From a virus, in IMG/VR virus record IMGVR_UViG_3300020445_001720, positions 1-64,000 of that record: a stretch of DNA of 64,000 nt; one strand, given 5' to 3'. The translations under genes and the position numbers were made by a program. The notes beneath the pieces were generated by a model. It was not told the origin of the DNA. It ran no database searches and saw nothing but the letters and a program-made list of their open reading frames with translations. Positions 35,355-41,604 of this stretch are shown one piece after another. Each line of letters opens with the position of its first letter. Within the stretch, counting starts at the first letter, position 1.

Positions 35355-35964
35355 CTAACGCATCTCTTAAAATTTTTTTATAGTTAAATACATTAATATT
35401 TAGGAAAGGATTATATTTCTTTATCTTTAAACTAACAGATTCCCACACTGGATCTTGCAACTTCTTATCAAAGTTTTTTCTGAAAGAAAAGACTTTTTCC
35501 AGTATGATAAGCGTTTCTAGCGAGGTCTCTCCACCCAGATAACTTTTTAACAATAGGGGATGACCCTTTGAGCAATCGAACACTGTTTCTAAGTCTCTCT
35601 CTGAGAGTAATTTCTGGGATTGCTCCTTGAAAATATAGGTCAAACTCTGTATTCGTCTCATCCACTCTGCGTAGATTCTTTCTCCACTGTTGATTATCTC
35701 TCCGATCCATAGGTTTTGGGGGGTGTCTGTGTTTATAAAATTTGCTAAAAGAAAGTTTAGCACTTCTTCATCCGAATACTTTCGGGATGTTTTCTCAAAC
35801 CAATATTTGTCCTTCCTTTTATTAAAGGATGTCATAGTAGCACGAGACTTACCACCATATTTAAAAAAATCATACTTACTATTAGTAAAATGACTTTTCA
35901 TAGAGAGATAAGTTTGATAAGTCTCAAAAGGTGTCACTTTCGTCTTCATCATGTTGTTCCACAT
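35347..35964 (-). CDS. 59: Helicase loader gp59
   Basis: The protein (up to 205 residues) matches T4 gp59 (217), which loads the gp41 helicase onto gp32-coated forks. The N-terminal domain FETYQTYLSMKSHFTNSKYDFFKYGGKSRA (about 13-42), the KYWFEKTSRKY element and LNFLLANFI are characteristic. All-helical, basic C-terminus. The first ATG (35964) overlaps the upstream gene by 41 bp. ATGs at 35952 and 35949 (MMKTKVTPFE) are also plausible starts and fit the family N-terminus better. It follows the gp32-DUF1825 order known in cyanophages. Confidence 0.85.
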   Translation of the reverse strand: MWNNMMKTKVTPFETYQTYLSMKSHFTNSKYDFFKYGGKSRATMTSFNKRKDKYWFEKTSRKYSDEEVLNFLLANFINTDTPQNLWIGEIINSGERIYAEWMRRIQSLTYIFKEQSQKLLSERDLETVFDCSKGHPLLLKSYLGGETSLETLIILEKVFSFRKNFDKKLQDPVWESVSLKIKKYNPFLNINVFNYKKILRDALDE

Positions 35965-36136
35965 TATCTAGTTCTGTTATAGAATCAACAGGAACTTCAT
36001 GTCCGTTAATACTATACCAATGTTGATTCACACCTATAATATCAGGTTTAACACCTAGATATTCAAGTTCAGGAAAATTATGTTCACGCAACATCGCTTG
36101 AAGACGATGATGCATTAATTCGGATTTGGTAGGCAT
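35924..36136 (-). CDS. Small conserved hypothetical protein, 70 aa
   Basis: The 70-residue protein has a basic helical start (TKSELMHHRLQAMLREH) and a compact middle with a W-Y-x-I-x-G-x-x-V-P element. It ends in a strongly acidic tail (about 57-68). It overlaps the 2OG-oxygenase gene by 22 bp and gp59 by up to 41 bp, so the four genes from gp33 to gp59 form one tightly packed unit. No known family is recognised. The acidic tail could mimic nucleic acid or contact a replication partner, but that is speculation. Confidence 0.6.
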   Translation of the reverse strand: MPTKSELMHHRLQAMLREHNFPELEYLGVKPDIIGVNQHWYSINGHEVPVDSITELDNVEQHDEDESDTF

Positions 36137-36699
36137 CTATGCAAGAAATTAAATGAAATAGAAATTCTTGGTTCAGTTTTATTTTGATTTGGTTGAACAC
36201 CATGTCTTACATGTGAAGGAAAAAGATATACTGTTCCTTCCTCACATGGCATCCACCAACCATCAGAAGTGTAAGGATTATTGTCTCCAGCAACTGTCCA
36301 CGGATTTTGAAAATCTGCAGTAGGATTTTGAAACTGAATATAACCACAATCAGAAGGAGTTTTTACATAGTAAACACCACTAATAATTGATTGATTATGG
36401 GAATGAGTCCAATTAAAGTCCCGATATCTATTAACATTGACCCACATGTTATTGATAACAACTGGTGCAATATCAATCCTTTGACACAAATCATTACCAA
36501 AATTGGTAAGTTTATTGTAAAGGTGTTCTAAAACTTCTGGAGGATCAATGATATCATTTGACTGATATCCTCCCTGATTACTTACAATTCTTCCCTCACC
36601 ATTCTCCTCCATATCCAAAGCCCAGTCAACAATTTTTTCATTATCAAGATTTAATTGTTCACTTGCAAGATATGTAACGAAGAGGTCGCGTAAACGCAT
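36115..36699 (-). CDS. 2OG-Fe(II) oxygenase-like protein
   Basis: The 194-residue protein matches the short putative 2OG-Fe(II) oxygenase family common in cyanophages. The metal-binding region is THSHNQSIISGVYYVK, with H99 and H101. The distal histidine lies in FPSHVRHGV (H166), and R178 in EPRISISFN would bind 2-oxoglutarate. The YIQFQNP strand between them is typical. Such phage enzymes may hydroxylate protein or nucleotide substrates; none is known here. It lies inside the replication cluster, between gp33 (1-bp overlap) and the 70-residue gene. Confidence 0.75.
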   Translation of the reverse strand: MRLRDLFVTYLASEQLNLDNEKIVDWALDMEENGEGRIVSNQGGYQSNDIIDPPEVLEHLYNKLTNFGNDLCQRIDIAPVVINNMWVNVNRYRDFNWTHSHNQSIISGVYYVKTPSDCGYIQFQNPTADFQNPWTVAGDNNPYTSDGWWMPCEEGTVYLFPSHVRHGVQPNQNKTEPRISISFNFLHRCLPNPN

Positions 36700-36959
36700 T
36701 ATAAGGGTAGTTTTGCTCTTGATGTAGGTTTCATATAGTTAAGACGAGTTGCGTCCCACTTAAGTCTTTCTTTCAAAGGTTTTGAAATAAGTCTTGTTAT
36801 TGATTCTACCTCAAGTGCATTAATTTCGCAATAGTAGCAGATAGCATCAATATAATTGAATTCTTCTTCTGCTACGATTTTTTCAATCTCCATAGCAAAT
36901 TTCTGAGGAGTCAAAAATTTACTCTCAATTGCTTTTTCTAATTCTTTATTTGGTTCCAT
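36699..36959 (-). CDS. 33: Late transcription co-activator gp33
   Basis: With the start at 36957-36959 the product is 86 residues. It aligns by eye with the conserved part of T4 gp33: FAMEIEKIVAEEEFNYIDAICYYCEIN versus T4 FIIEKMVEEFGMSYLEATTAFLEEN. The end is LKW-x-x-TRLNYMKPTSR plus a hydrophobic LPL tail, matching the sliding-clamp-binding C-terminus. gp33 bridges RNA polymerase and the clamp for late transcription, consistent with the late motifs in the window. A longer in-frame start at 37064 would overlap the exonuclease by 119 bp and is less likely. T4 gp33 is 112 residues. Confidence 0.75.
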   Translation of the reverse strand: MEPNKELEKAIESKFLTPQKFAMEIEKIVAEEEFNYIDAICYYCEINALEVESITRLISKPLKERLKWDATRLNYMKPTSRAKLPL

Positions 36960-37629
36960 AGAGGTCAAGTTTATCCCCAACAAATTTTCTAATATACTTG
37001 GTGAGGAGTTTAATGTACTTTGTTTTGTCATACTCTTCATAAACGACGCATTCTCCATTTTCACATGCCATGATAATTACAAGTTTTTTAACAGATATTC
37101 CTGTTAATTCATAAAGCATACAACCGTATGCCATTGCTTGGACGAAATAATGTTCGACCCATTCTCTGGGTTTAGGTTTTTTAGACGTTTTAAAATCTAT
37201 TATAGATAACTCTCCATTATATTCAGCAATACAATCAACAGTTCCAGCAATACCTAATTCTTTACTATATAGGGCACCTTCCAGAGAATAGATGTTATCT
37301 ATTTTCTTTAGTTTTCCCTTTGATATTTTAAAAAGGAAATCTGATATAGGAGGAACTTCAGGAAGATCTTTATCGTTCTTCAAATAGTGTTCCGTAAGAG
37401 TGTGCATATTAGTCCCACGGGTTGTAGCCGCTTTCGTAATACGATCTGCCTCTTCATTACCTACTCTCTTTCGCCAGTTAACAAAGATTTCTTTATTAAA
37501 ATGACTAGTGATGGAAGTAATAGAAACTAATTTAAGTAACTCATCTTCGTCTGGAACTGAATAATAACGAACCCCATCTATGGTTTCCCTAGAAAGTTTG
37601 GGGAGATTCAAATCAACATGTGTAAACAT
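36946..37629 (-). CDS. PD-(D/E)XK exonuclease
   Basis: The 227-residue protein is a RecB/Cas4/MGME1-type nuclease. The catalytic motif is GTVDCIAEYNGELSIIDFKTSKK, with the Asp of GTVD and the D-x-K of IDFKTSK. An upstream helix carries RGTNMHTLTEHYL, the family's H-containing motif. A downstream HYFVQAMAYGCML matches the QxxxY motif. Such exonucleases process DNA ends in recombination or degrade host DNA; in cyanophages the gene is often near phoH and gp33, as here. It overlaps gp33 by 14 bp and PhoH by 1 bp. Confidence 0.82.
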   Translation of the reverse strand: MFTHVDLNLPKLSRETIDGVRYYSVPDEDELLKLVSITSITSHFNKEIFVNWRKRVGNEEADRITKAATTRGTNMHTLTEHYLKNDKDLPEVPPISDFLFKISKGKLKKIDNIYSLEGALYSKELGIAGTVDCIAEYNGELSIIDFKTSKKPKPREWVEHYFVQAMAYGCMLYELTGISVKKLVIIMACENGECVVYEEYDKTKYIKLLTKYIRKFVGDKLDLYGTK

Positions 37630-38381
37630 TACATACCCATTTCAAGTTTGGCGACAAGATATTCTTTCACAAGTCCAGAACGTATTATATCGTCTAAACC
37701 AAATTCAATAATATCAACTGAAGGCATTGTTGATAATATTTTCATAAAATCAACAATACCATTTCTGTCATTGGTTTTAGTAAGATCTGATTGAGTAGCA
37801 TCTCCACAGAACATAATCTTACTATTATCTCCAACTCTTGTCATTATACTATCTAATTCATGAAAATTCAAGTTTTGAAATTCATCAACTATAACAATTG
37901 AATTATCAAGAGTTGTTCCTCTGATAAAAGATGTTGACCAGAATTTGATAGATCCCTGTGCTTTTAGATTGCCATAGAGCATTTCAAAGTCTGCATCAGA
38001 TGGCATCTGAAACATATATTTTACCATATGTTTATATGGAATTTGATATATGTCTGCTTTATCTTCATGATCACCAGGCAAAAATCCAATCTCCCTTGTA
38101 GAAACTAGAGATCTTACAAGATATATCGTTTCGTAAGGTGTATCATCACTCAATACATCTTTGATTGCATTATAAAGAGTGATAAATGTTTTTCCTGTTC
38201 CCGCAACACCATATGCAATTATATTTTTTCCTTCAGAGTATGAATTAAACAATTCTGTCTGATGGTCAGTTAATGGATTTACCCCTGTGAGATAGTGTGT
38301 ATTTAAAGGTTTTTTTCTCTTCATTTGCTTGGTAGTTAGTCCTACACCAATTGGTTGCTCTGCTTTCTTTTTACGTGCCAT
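37629..38381 (-). CDS. phoH: PhoH-like P-loop ATPase
   Basis: The 250-residue protein has Walker A GVAGTGKT (58-65) and Walker B IVIVDEFQN with D166 and E167. The sensor region KIMFCGDATQSDL and a C-terminal EFGLDDIIRSGLVK are also present. This is the PhoH family found in most marine T4-like phages. The biochemical role is unresolved; it is thought to be an RNA or DNA helicase/ATPase, sometimes linked to phosphate starvation. The N-terminal 25 residues are very basic. It is followed immediately downstream by the exonuclease. Confidence 0.9.
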   Translation of the reverse strand: MARKKKAEQPIGVGLTTKQMKRKKPLNTHYLTGVNPLTDHQTELFNSYSEGKNIIAYGVAGTGKTFITLYNAIKDVLSDDTPYETIYLVRSLVSTREIGFLPGDHEDKADIYQIPYKHMVKYMFQMPSDADFEMLYGNLKAQGSIKFWSTSFIRGTTLDNSIVIVDEFQNLNFHELDSIMTRVGDNSKIMFCGDATQSDLTKTNDRNGIVDFMKILSTMPSVDIIEFGLDDIIRSGLVKEYLVAKLEMGM

Positions 38382-38630
38382 TTATAAAAGTTTCACTCCC
38401 GACCTAGGTGCTTTCTGTACTTTTCTAAGTACATCATTCCAACCAGGTTTTGATTTTCTTAATTTATCTTTCCATTCTCCAACTTCTCCTACGCCAGGCA
38501 TAGTAGAGGGATCAGAATAATCTCTCTTCCAATCGGGATTATCATCACACCACTTCGTCCAGTCATGAACACTCATGACAACTTCTTTTTGTTCTCCAGT
38601 TTTTGAATTAACAACGGGATATGTAGCCAT
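38382..38630 (-). CDS. Conserved phage protein downstream-paired with PhoH, 82 aa
   Basis: The 82-residue protein begins MATYPVVNSKTGEQKEVVMS and has WCDDNPDWKRD, VGEVGEWKDKL and a final GWNDVLRKV helix. This is the pattern of a small cyanophage family resembling the FmdB-type zinc ribbon fold, but without its cysteine pairs. It directly abuts phoH and is probably co-translated with it. Function is unknown. A CTAAATA motif lies 21 bp upstream of its start. Confidence 0.65.
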   Translation of the reverse strand: MATYPVVNSKTGEQKEVVMSVHDWTKWCDDNPDWKRDYSDPSTMPGVGEVGEWKDKLRKSKPGWNDVLRKVQKAPRSGVKLL

Positions 38631-38651
38631 AATAATTATGCGTTATAAAAG

Positions 38652-38658
38652 TATTTAG
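38652..38658 (-). promoter_or_regulatory. CTAAATA late-type motif before the phoH unit
   Basis: CTAAATA on the minus strand overlaps the stop codon region of the 143-residue gene and lies 21 bp before the ATG at 38630. It is the same heptamer as before gp4, gp54 and gp48. Confidence 0.35.
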
Positions 38659-39086
38659 TTCAGAGAGGTAGTATTGGGATCAATATACTGTGCCTTAGTT
38701 TTTCCAGAGTCTCCAATTAAACCATGTCCCCAAACAGTTTCTTCAGTGATTGTAGCACCCTCTTCAAGATCTTGTCTACTCATCATATCATTAATCATCC
38801 TCTTCATTTTATCTTCTTCCAATTTTACTTCATTTTCATGCTCTTTTATTTTATCCATACCCCATTTATAAACAGTTTCTTCAAAATTCATCGTTTTTGC
38901 AAAAGGAACATAATCTTTTATACTTGTTGGTCTAGGTAATGCAACTATCACTTGTGATTTTACTAAAAACTTATTATTTTCAGTTTCTTCATGAAGAGCA
39001 TATGTAAATTCTATGTTAGAAACCATTCTAGGAAGATATGCATGATCTTCAAGTTTACACTTTATTAAATACCATTTAAATTCCAT
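38655..39086 (-). CDS. Conserved hypothetical protein, 143 aa
   Basis: The 143-residue protein begins with a beta-rich domain (MEFKWYLIKCKLEDH, then SNIEFTYALHEE and FLVKSQVIVALPRP). A charged helix (about 85-110) and a C-terminal extension ending NTTSLN follow. No known motif is present. It lies 1 bp from thyX and in the same direction. Proteins of this kind occur next to thyX in marine T4-like phages, without assigned function. Confidence 0.55.
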   Translation of the reverse strand: MEFKWYLIKCKLEDHAYLPRMVSNIEFTYALHEETENNKFLVKSQVIVALPRPTSIKDYVPFAKTMNFEETVYKWGMDKIKEHENEVKLEEDKMKRMINDMMSRQDLEEGATITEETVWGHGLIGDSGKTKAQYIDPNTTSLN

Positions 39087-39087
39087 T

Positions 39088-39720
39088 TTAACTCCACTCT
39101 AAGGACTCTGATACAGTAGGGAACTGTTCAATAAACACTTTTCGACATTCGTTAGCAATGTCCATATGTTCTTTTTGTGTTCCATGTGCTGAACGTAAAT
39201 TTATATAGTGTATCCATGAACGACATGAACCTGTCATGTATATTCTTGTTGGTGTGCATAGTGGTAATACCATTCTGGCACATTCCTTTGCAACACCATC
39301 TTCAAGCATTTGATTATACAAAGCAAAAGCACTACTGAACAAAGTATTCATCTGCCTATTTAAGGTTTCAGCAACTTTTGGATCTAAATCATCAATACTA
39401 TTCTGTCTATTCTTACTATCTTGTCTTCTTAATTCTGGCAATTCAATTGTTTCAAGAAGTTTAGCATCAGCATACCTTTGAGAAAACTCTTGATATGTAA
39501 AACTTCTATGTCTTAATATCTGTGCTGCAATTGCACGAGTAGTTTCTATTTCAAGTGTCATTGAAGACTGTTCAAAAACAGACCAATGTTGATGTTGAAT
39601 ACAATATCTCAACAATCCTGCAAATTTTTCATTATCCTGATTTGAAGGATTAGATACTCTGGCAATATATGCCATAGTTTTTTCTGCATCAGGTGTAATG
39701 CTTATTAATTTTACATTCAT
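39088..39720 (-). CDS. thyX: Flavin-dependent thymidylate synthase ThyX
   Basis: The 210-residue protein carries the ThyX signature RHRSFTYQEFSQRY (family form RHRxxSxNExSxRY), which binds FAD and dUMP. It also has HQHWSVFEQSSMTLEI upstream and CRSWIHYINLRSAHGTQKEHMDIA near the C-terminus. ThyX makes dTMP using methylene-tetrahydrofolate, NADPH and FAD, supplying nucleotides for phage replication; many marine cyanobacteria and their phages use ThyX rather than ThyA. Its 5' end shares an 18-bp identical stretch with the start of the next gene upstream (39726-40016). Confidence 0.93.
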   Translation of the reverse strand: MNVKLISITPDAEKTMAYIARVSNPSNQDNEKFAGLLRYCIQHQHWSVFEQSSMTLEIETTRAIAAQILRHRSFTYQEFSQRYADAKLLETIELPELRRQDSKNRQNSIDDLDPKVAETLNRQMNTLFSSAFALYNQMLEDGVAKECARMVLPLCTPTRIYMTGSCRSWIHYINLRSAHGTQKEHMDIANECRKVFIEQFPTVSESLEWS

Positions 39721-39725
39721 TATTT

Positions 39726-40016
39726 CTACAGAATAAGTTTTTTCTTAGGTGGGATTGCAACAGGAGCATACATTTCATTATATTGCTCAATGATTTCATC
39801 CTTAGTTTCACTAATATATACGACATATTTTTTAGTGACTTCGATCTGAGTCTTATCTCCTTTATTAATAGGAGACCAAGGAGCAAATGCTATATTTCCC
39901 TGTCCTGAAGGAATAGCAACTATAGGATTTACAATAGTAATAGAATCCTCAGTTTCTTTAACAAGGTCTGCTACTACGTCTTCACCAGACCACATACGAA
40001 TTAATTTTACATTCAT
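39726..40016 (-). CDS. Small hypothetical protein, Sm-like fold possible, 96 aa
   Basis: The 96-residue protein starts MNVKLIRMWSGEDVVADLVKE and continues with ITIVNPIVAI, FAPWSPIN and a KYVVYISE strand. The order of short strands around a WSGEDVVAD turn is like Sm/LSM-type RNA-binding proteins that occur in marine phages. This is a fold-level impression only. The gene is 5 bp upstream of thyX and overlaps the 60-residue gene by 4 bp (ATGA). It ends in a basic PPKKKLIL tail. Confidence 0.6.
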   Translation of the reverse strand: MNVKLIRMWSGEDVVADLVKETEDSITIVNPIVAIPSGQGNIAFAPWSPINKGDKTQIEVTKKYVVYISETKDEIIEQYNEMYAPVAIPPKKKLIL

Positions 40017-40195
40017 TTTCCAAATCCTTTTGAGTTTTTTGCTTCTGCTGTTGTAAGTTCTTCTTTGAGAATTCTCAATTGAGATCTCATAGTTTTAATC
40101 TGTTCATCGGTATATAGTTGATCTTGCTTGAGTAATCTTTCAAGCATTTTCACCAACTTTCTTGCTCTATTAGTCTGCATAACCATCGTCATCAT
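40013..40195 (-). CDS. Small basic coiled-coil protein, about 60 aa
   Basis: The product is a single long charged helix: RKLVKMLERLLKQDQLYTDEQIKTMRSQL-like, then a coiled-coil heptad region, ending SKGFGK. Several ATGs are possible (40195, 40192, 40186, 40180); MVMQT at 40186 resembles relatives in cyanophages. It overlaps both neighbours by a few bases. Function unknown. Confidence 0.6.
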   Translation of the reverse strand: MMTMVMQTNRARKLVKMLERLLKQDQLYTDEQIKTMRSQLRILKEELTTAEAKNSKGFGK

Positions 40196-40343
40196 CTAGT
40201 ATCTCATCATAATCACCAAAGAGGAACCCATCCACATTAGCTGCTTCTTTGTATGCTTCAACATCAGAATAAACCTCTGCTTTAAGTGCATCTACTGCTA
40301 ATTCTAATGAACGAACAATATCCTTTAATTTAGAACGGTCCAT
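40170..40343 (-). CDS. Small acidic helical protein, 57 aa
   Basis: The ATG at 40341-40343 gives a 57-residue product (MDRSKLKDIVRSLELAV start) with two helices and a highly acidic end (EILDDDDGYAD). A longer in-frame reading to 40472 would run back through the terminator and promoter, so it is rejected. The gene is the first after the promoter at 40363 and is followed by a run of overlapping genes to thyX. Function unknown. Confidence 0.7.
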   Translation of the reverse strand: MDRSKLKDIVRSLELAVDALKAEVYSDVEAYKEAANVDGFLFGDYDEILDDDDGYAD

Positions 40344-40362
40344 AAAAATTTTCATTTCATTT

Positions 40363-40391
40363 AGTATAGCACAAAAAAAGAAGGGGATCAA
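40363..40391 (-). promoter_or_regulatory. Sigma70-type promoter embedded in a terminator
   Basis: TTGATC (40386-40391), a 17-bp spacer and TATACT (40363-40368) preceded by TGC lie on the minus strand. The -35 falls in the loop and stem of the terminator hairpin at 40378-40400. Predicted start about 13 nt before the ATG at 40343. Confidence 0.6.
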
Positions 40392-40400
40392 CCCCTTCTT
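40373..40400 (-). terminator. Rho-independent terminator
   Basis: A perfect 9-bp stem (40378-40386 with 40392-40400) and a 5-nt loop are followed on the minus strand by a run of seven Ts. It ends transcripts of the small genes at 40435-40776. Confidence 0.88.
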
Positions 40401-40434
40401 ATTCATATCCTCAAGTAAGATTAATTTACCGTGA

Positions 40435-40569
40435 TTATGGAGCGACTGCACAAAACTGTGTTTGCTCCTCATGCTTGATCCCCCTGTAAGTAAGATCAGC
40501 TTTTATTCTTTGACAAGATTTCTTGTCGTTGGTGTTGTATGTAACACCTCTATATGTAACTTGTGCCAT
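40435..40569 (-). CDS. DUF4278-like peptide, 44 aa
   Basis: An ATG at 40567-40569, with AGGAG six bases upstream, opens a 44-codon frame. The product contains VTYRGVTY near the start and LTYRGIKH in the middle. This is the repeated TYRG-x-x-Y/H element of DUF4278 proteins, which are known from cyanobacteria and cyanophages. Function unknown. It is the last gene before the terminator at 40373. It is one of the stronger pointers to a cyanobacterial host. Confidence 0.78.
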   Translation of the reverse strand: MAQVTYRGVTYNTNDKKSCQRIKADLTYRGIKHEEQTQFCAVAP

Positions 40570-40602
40570 TGGATTACTCCTAAAGTAGTTGGGTTTTTTA
40601 AG

Positions 40603-40627
40603 TCCGTTCCTTTAGTCGGCTTTTGCG
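40603..40627. repeat. Imperfect direct repeat, copy 1
   Basis: This 25-bp sequence, TCCGTTCC followed by (T/G)xAGTCGGCTT and TTGCG, recurs at 40791-40815 in the same orientation. The two copies flank the 54-codon ORF, each lying upstream of a small gene. Confidence 0.65.
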
Positions 40628-40776
40628 TCCCACTCACAATGAGGTGTCTCCTCTATCACTACGCTGATCATCTCAGCTCGTGTCTCTTCTTCTATCTTAA
40701 ACTCATTCATCTTATCTAAAAGAGTCTGAGCTTCAATACAAGTAAAGGTAGTTGCGATAACTGCTAGATGAAACAT
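40612..40776 (-). CDS. Small conserved cyanophage-type protein, 54 aa
   Basis: An ATG at 40774-40776 opens a 54-codon frame. The N-terminus is hydrophobic (FHLAVIATTF), then CIEAQTLLDKM and a charged helix (EEETRAEMISVVIEET), ending CEWDAKAD. The organisation resembles tiny conserved proteins of T4-like cyanophages. No good Shine-Dalgarno sequence precedes this ATG; the internal ATG at residue 23 is an alternative. It is transcribed from the promoter at 40848. Function unknown. Confidence 0.6.
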   Translation of the reverse strand: MFHLAVIATTFTCIEAQTLLDKMNEFKIEEETRAEMISVVIEETPHCEWDAKAD

Positions 40777-40790
40777 GGGATGAACGATAA

Positions 40791-40815
40791 TCCGTTCCGA
40801 GTCGGCTTACTTGCG
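40791..40815. repeat. Imperfect direct repeat, copy 2
   Basis: Second copy of the repeat at 40603-40627: identical TCCGTTCC, then AGTCGGCTT and TTGCG with small indels. It lies in the leader of the 54-codon ORF. Confidence 0.65.
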
Positions 40816-40847
40816 CTCTGAATGTATCAGAGTGAACGATTGTGTTA

Positions 40848-40876
40848 ATAATAACACATGTACAGTATATAGTCAA
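40848..40876 (-). promoter_or_regulatory. Sigma70-type promoter with dyad over the -10
   Basis: TTGACT (40871-40876), a 17-bp spacer and TATTAT (40848-40853) preceded by TGT lie on the minus strand. Arms TGTGTTA (40841-40847) and TAACACA (40852-40858) form an inverted repeat over the -10. The leader is about 65 nt before the 54-codon ORF. Confidence 0.82.
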
Positions 40877-40883
40877 GTATTAC

Positions 40884-40899
40884 TGTAACATCTGTTACA
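40884..40899. promoter_or_regulatory. Perfect palindrome, NtcA-box-like (GTA-N8-TAC)
   Basis: TGTAACA-TC-TGTTACA is a 7-bp perfect inverted repeat directly upstream of the -35. It contains GTA-N8-TAC (40885-40898), the consensus of the cyanobacterial nitrogen regulator NtcA. The distance to the -10 is 31 bp, longer than the usual 20-24. Confidence 0.5.
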
Positions 40900-40967
40900 A
40901 TTTGATAAAATCTTCACAAATCAAAATTTTGGCGGGGATTTTTTCCGACTATTTTGGTAAATAAAAG

Positions 40968-41189
40968 TTAATTTTGGTTTTGCCCTTCAAGTTTAAAATA
41001 CTTTTTAATAACTTCAACTTGATCTTCATACTTAGCAATGATATTGAGTTCCTCTTCGATTGCCTCTACAATATTAGAGTGCTCTCCAATTCCTACAGGA
41101 TTGGTTAAGTATACTTCAACATTTGCTACATGCTTTTGGATATCACCTTGTGCATGTGCTAGAAGTGCTTTAATTAATTGATTTCTCAT
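40968..41189 (-). CDS. Conserved hypothetical protein, 73 aa
   Basis: The 73-residue helical protein reads MRNQLIKALLAHAQGDIQKH, then VEVYLTNPVGIGEHSNIVEAI and IIAKYEDQVEVIKKYF. It strongly resembles a small family common to T4-like cyanophages with no known function; the GIGEH element is its most recognisable part. It is the last gene of the operon that starts at the 47196 promoter and lies just before the regulated promoter at 40848. Confidence 0.75.
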   Translation of the reverse strand: MRNQLIKALLAHAQGDIQKHVANVEVYLTNPVGIGEHSNIVEAIEEELNIIAKYEDQVEVIKKYFKLEGQNQN

Positions 41190-41212
41190 TTTAAAATTTA
41201 ATAATAATAGGT

Positions 41213-41590
41213 TTACCTCTTCTTTTTTGCTGGTTTTGCAGAACTATAACCCCATAGCTTTGGACTAATAGTTCCTCTACCCCAACTAATATCCTTTAAT
41301 TCACCTTTGAACTTATCCCAATACATATCAAATAGCTTAGTTTTCTGTCCTCTAGTTAAATCATAACAAACTTTATCATCAACATGATACTTTATTATGA
41401 AAGCATCATTGGGATATTCTGGTTTTGAACAGTCTTCAATACTACCATTGTCCAGCAAAATTTCACAACCATATACATCTTTAGATGCTTGTTTTTCAGT
41501 GGAAGACCAATTCTGTTTTGATTCTAGTTTTTTAGGATCTGGTATTTTGGGTGCCTTTTTTAATTCTGTTTTAGTTTCCTTTTCTGTCAT
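41213..41590 (-). CDS. Conserved hypothetical protein, 125 aa
   Basis: With the start at 41588-41590 (MTEKETKTELKKAP) the product has a Lys/Glu/Pro-rich N-terminus and a compact domain from about residue 35. The domain includes KDVYGCEILLDNGSIEDC, ICYDLTRGQKTKLFDMYWDKF-like and a basic AKPAKKKR tail. The 33-bp longer reading would overlap the gene upstream, so the later ATG, 14 bp after that gene's stop, is preferred. Such proteins occur in cyanophages; function unknown. Confidence 0.65.
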   Translation of the reverse strand: MTEKETKTELKKAPKIPDPKKLESKQNWSSTEKQASKDVYGCEILLDNGSIEDCSKPEYPNDAFIIKYHVDDKVCYDLTRGQKTKLFDMYWDKFKGELKDISWGRGTISPKLWGYSSAKPAKKKR

Positions 41591-41604
41591 AATAAAAATT
41601 TCAA

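Noticed and set aside
35468-35710. 80-codon minus-strand ORF inside gp59
   Set aside because: Fully contained in gp59 in another frame, with no start signal; gp59 is clearly the coding frame.
36960-37064. Longer start of gp33 at 37064
   Set aside because: It would overlap the exonuclease gene by 119 bp, and the added residues do not resemble gp33; the ATG at 36959 fits better.
40344-40472. N-terminal extension of the 57-residue acidic gene to 40472
   Set aside because: The extension would translate through the terminator hairpin and the promoter, and the added residues do not look like part of the helical protein.
40462-40719. Plus-strand ORF of 85 codons
   Set aside because: It lies antisense to two better-supported small genes (40435-40569 and 40612-40776), has no ribosome-binding site and a random hydrophobic composition.
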